NCBI GenBank assembly: GCA_035430965.1
Contig: DAOMHQ010000112.1
Location: 1 to 17,408, forward strand
Length of the DNA stretch: 17,408 bases
DNA from: JAKPRU01 sp029568995
GTDB taxonomy: Bacteria; Hinthialibacterota; Hinthialibacteria; Hinthialibacterales; JAKPRU01
Direction: 5' to 3'
A model generated the notes under the pieces. The model was not told where the DNA came from. It saw only the letters and a list, made by a program, of their open reading frames with translations, and searched no databases. Positions within the stretch are counted from its first letter, which is position 1; the number at the start of each line of letters is the position of its first letter. This document shows, in pieces, positions 15,208 to 17,408 of this stretch. Both the position numbers and the translations under genes were made by a program.

Positions 15208-17408
15208 GTGTCTACCGAACCGAAATTCCCAGGTTATGCGGAGATCGCCTTTCCAATTCCTCTTCGAAAGAATTTCACCTATTCAATTCCCGATATCCTG
15301 GCAGGTCGAATCTTACCCGGTTGTCGAGTGTATGCCCCGCTGGGTAAGCGGAACGCACTCGGCTACGTGGTTTGTCTGAAAGACAGGCCGCCGGAAGATG
15401 TGGCCGAGATCAAATCTATTTGCCAATTGGTAGAAGAACAGCCTCTGTTCGATCAGGAGTTGATGAAACTGCTTCTCTGGGTGGCGGATTACTATTTATG
15501 TTCGCTGGGAGAGGCGATGGCCGCGGCCTATCCGTTCTCCCCGAAGATGAAGCCCAGGCAGATCCATGCGATTGAGTGCTCCCCTCAACTCCGCCTGGCA
15601 AAAGAAATCCCGCTCGAAATTCGAAGTGAAAAACAACGCAAGGTCCTTGAATCGCTTCTCTCACACAAGACCCCGGTCTCGCTGCAGGAATTCATTAGTC
15701 AATTGGAGATTTCCGCCTCGGTTGTGAAGTCGCTGGAGAGAAAGGGATTGGTAATTGTTCGTCGAATCGAAGAGGCGAGGGAACCACAATTTGAAGTCTT
15801 GTCAGAGTCGCCCCAAGATTTCAACCTGACTGGTGAACAAGAAACAGTCCTCTCGGAAATCCTGATCGCACTGTCGCAAGGGAAGCGGGAAACCTTTCTG
15901 CTTCACGGTGTAACCGGCAGCGGGAAGACGGAAGTCTATCTTCGGGCAATCGCCGCAGCCCTGGAGCGGGGGAAATCGGCGCTTGTACTCATTCCGGAGA
16001 TTGCACTGACTCCGCAGACGATGGGCCGGTTTCGAGCGCGCCTCGGAGATCAGGTCGGGATTCTTCACAGCGGCCTGGGCCAGGGGGAGCGATTCGATGA
16101 ATGGCAGCGTGCGCGTCGTGGGGAACGCCGGGTCATTGTCGGTACACGTTCGGCGGTGTTCGCGCCGGTACAGAATCTCGGTCTCGTTATTGTTGACGAA
16201 GAGCATGAATCGTCGTACAAACAGCATGATCCATCCCCCCGATACAGCGGGCGGGATGTAGCTGTGTATCGGGCCTGGATGTCGGGAGGGGTGGCGATCC
16301 TCGGCTCGGCTACTCCATCGGTCGAGTCGTTCTACAACGCGCGGTGCGGCAAGTATCATGTTTTAACCATGCCCCGGCGCGTTGCCGAGAGACCGTTACC
16401 GACGGTTCATGTCATCGACATGCGGGGACGAATGCAAAGCGAGAAGATCCTTTCGAGCGAGCTGCAATGCGCATTACAGGAACGTCGCGAACGGAACGAA
16501 CAGACGATCTTATTTCTGAATCGTCGTGGATTCGCTACCTCCATGGCTTGTCGGAATTGTGGGTACGTGGTTTCCTGCTCGCGTTGCAGTGTGGCACTCG
16601 TGTATCACAAGTCGATGGGGCAACTGTTGTGCCATCATTGCGACTATCGGCAGAGTCCGCCGAATCGCTGCCCCTCGTGCCATGAGAATTTCATTCAGCA
16701 GCAGGGATTCGGAACGGAGCGGGTAGTCCAGGCCGTAGCGGAATGCCTTCCGGGCGTGAGAGTTGCGCGGCTGGATCAGGATGTCACCCGTGGGAAAAGC
16801 CGACATGAATCCGTGCTGACCCCGTTTCGAGTGGGGAAAGTAGACATTCTTGTCGGGACGCAGATGGTTGCGAAAGGACTCGATTTCCCCGGCGTGACGC
16901 TGGTAGGGGTGATTAACGCGGACTATGCGTTGTCCCTGCCGGATTTTCGTGCAGGTGAGAGGACATTTTGTTTATTGACGCAGGTAGCCGGGCGGTCCGG
17001 GCGTGGGGATGTACCGGGGGAGGTGTTTGTGCAGACCTGTTGTCCGGACAACTACGCGGTTGCATTGGCGCTCAAACAGGATTACCTGGCTTTTTATGAG
17101 AAGGAAATCCGCTTTCGGCGTGTGCTGACCATGCCGCCGATTACCCGGTTGGTCTTGTGGCGGATCGAAGCGCGCGTGGAGAGCCAGGCTCGCGGAGTGG
17201 CCTGGGATCTTTACCGCATGGTGGAGGCACTGGTTCGCAAGGCAAAGGGAGTTTCTCTCTTCCCGCCGGTTGAAGCGCCGTTGTATCGTTTGCGAGATCA
17301 TTACCGCTGGCAGGTTGCGATGAAAGCAACCGACTACCGCGCCTTTCGTCCGATTCTCGAAAGTGATGACATCCAAAAACTACTCGCCACGCGGCGGGAG
17401 GGATTGCG
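15208..17408 (+). CDS. priA: primosomal protein N' (PriA), replication-restart helicase, 3' end beyond window
   Basis: A 3'-to-5' superfamily 2 DNA helicase that reloads the replisome at stalled forks. The open frame covers 733 codons and runs off the window, probably lacking only the last few residues. In order: N-terminal 3'-DNA-binding domain (NFTYSIPD, then GCRVYAPLGKRNALGYVV), Walker A GVTGSGKT with Lys240, the DEEH box at 330-333, RYSGRDVAVYRA, LGSATPS, LFLNRRGFA, eight zinc-binding cysteines (448, 451, 457, 460, 475, 478, 488, 491), GTQMVAKGLDFPG near 550 and QVAGRSGRG. All motifs are intact. The GTG at 15208, 4 nt after the glycosylase stop, is the natural start; only a weak AAGAAG lies upstream. 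Co-transcription with the glycosylase makes sense as a DNA-maintenance pair. Confidence 0.95.
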   Translation, partial: MSTEPKFPGYAEIAFPIPLRKNFTYSIPDILAGRILPGCRVYAPLGKRNALGYVVCLKDRPPEDVAEIKSICQLVEEQPLFDQELMKLLLWVADYYLCSLGEAMAAAYPFSPKMKPRQIHAIECSPQLRLAKEIPLEIRSEKQRKVLESLLSHKTPVSLQEFISQLEISASVVKSLERKGLVIVRRIEEAREPQFEVLSESPQDFNLTGEQETVLSEILIALSQGKRETFLLHGVTGSGKTEVYLRAIAAALERGKSALVLIPEIALTPQTMGRFRARLGDQVGILHSGLGQGERFDEWQRARRGERRVIVGTRSAVFAPVQNLGLVIVDEEHESSYKQHDPSPRYSGRDVAVYRAWMSGGVAILGSATPSVESFYNARCGKYHVLTMPRRVAERPLPTVHVIDMRGRMQSEKILSSELQCALQERRERNEQTILFLNRRGFATSMACRNCGYVVSCSRCSVALVYHKSMGQLLCHHCDYRQSPPNRCPSCHENFIQQQGFGTERVVQAVAECLPGVRVARLDQDVTRGKSRHESVLTPFRVGKVDILVGTQMVAKGLDFPGVTLVGVINADYALSLPDFRAGERTFCLLTQVAGRSGRGDVPGEVFVQTCCPDNYAVALALKQDYLAFYEKEIRFRRVLTMPPITRLVLWRIEARVESQARGVAWDLYRMVEALVRKAKGVSLFPPVEAPLYRLRDHYRWQVAMKATDYRAFRPILESDDIQKLLATRREGL

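Noticed and set aside
15802..16359. Minus-strand open frame inside priA
   Set aside because: The plus-strand helicase motifs (Walker A, DEEH) cover exactly this stretch, so the reverse frame is a shadow.

Overview
The window looks like part of a bacterial chromosome recovered from a scaffolded, probably metagenomic, assembly. It is moderately GC-rich, has Shine-Dalgarno (SD)-led genes with frequent 4-nt ATGA overlaps, and contains two runs of exactly 100 N. The envelope genes (a lipoprotein and type IV/type II-secretion prepilins) point to a Gram-negative-type cell. Several Gfo/Idh/MocA oxidoreductases, prepilins with an 'RPLTTPISY' core and a secreted subtilase with jelly-roll-like modules recall Planctomycetota, Sumerlaeota or Hydrogenedentota-like lineages. 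That placement is inference; there is no rRNA or tRNA here to fix it.

Layout. Positions 1-4496 (+) hold the possible tail of an upstream gene, a large CgeB/DUF3880-type glycosyltransferase, a lipoprotein with LEA14/WHy-like domains and an MFS transporter. A ferritin-like diiron protein (4564-5076, -) converges on the MFS gene. Two tandem paralogous prepilins (5293-6446, +) follow, then a REP-like repeat. Positions 6609-7800 (-) hold a probable beta-propeller protein cut by the first N gap, with an unresolved 5' fragment that in one frame shows a signal-like segment and a CxxCH motif.

A minus-strand block (7958-11570) reads, in transcription order: Gfo/Idh/MocA oxidoreductase 3, a 246-nt spacer carrying two kinds of REP-like element, oxidoreductase 2 (catalytic EKP motif changed to EIP), oxidoreductase 1 (broken by the second N gap), then hicB and hicA. 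The last four genes are packed with 4-nt overlaps or a 23-nt gap, so a toxin-antitoxin pair appears to sit at the 3' end of a sugar-oxidoreductase operon.

Divergently, 11778-17408 (+) carries a secreted subtilisin-family protease whose catalytic domain is split by a roughly 330-residue insertion, a family-4 uracil-DNA glycosylase and the primosomal helicase PriA, which is open at the window end. Gaps between these three are 4-6 nt, so they probably share a transcript although the protease has no obvious link to DNA repair.

The strongest points for follow-up are the insertion in the protease (apparently circularly permuted jelly-roll modules), the two-copy repeat whose halves are in swapped order, and the EIP oxidoreductase with its hicBA tail. 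I did not find a clearly new multi-gene defence or biosynthetic system.
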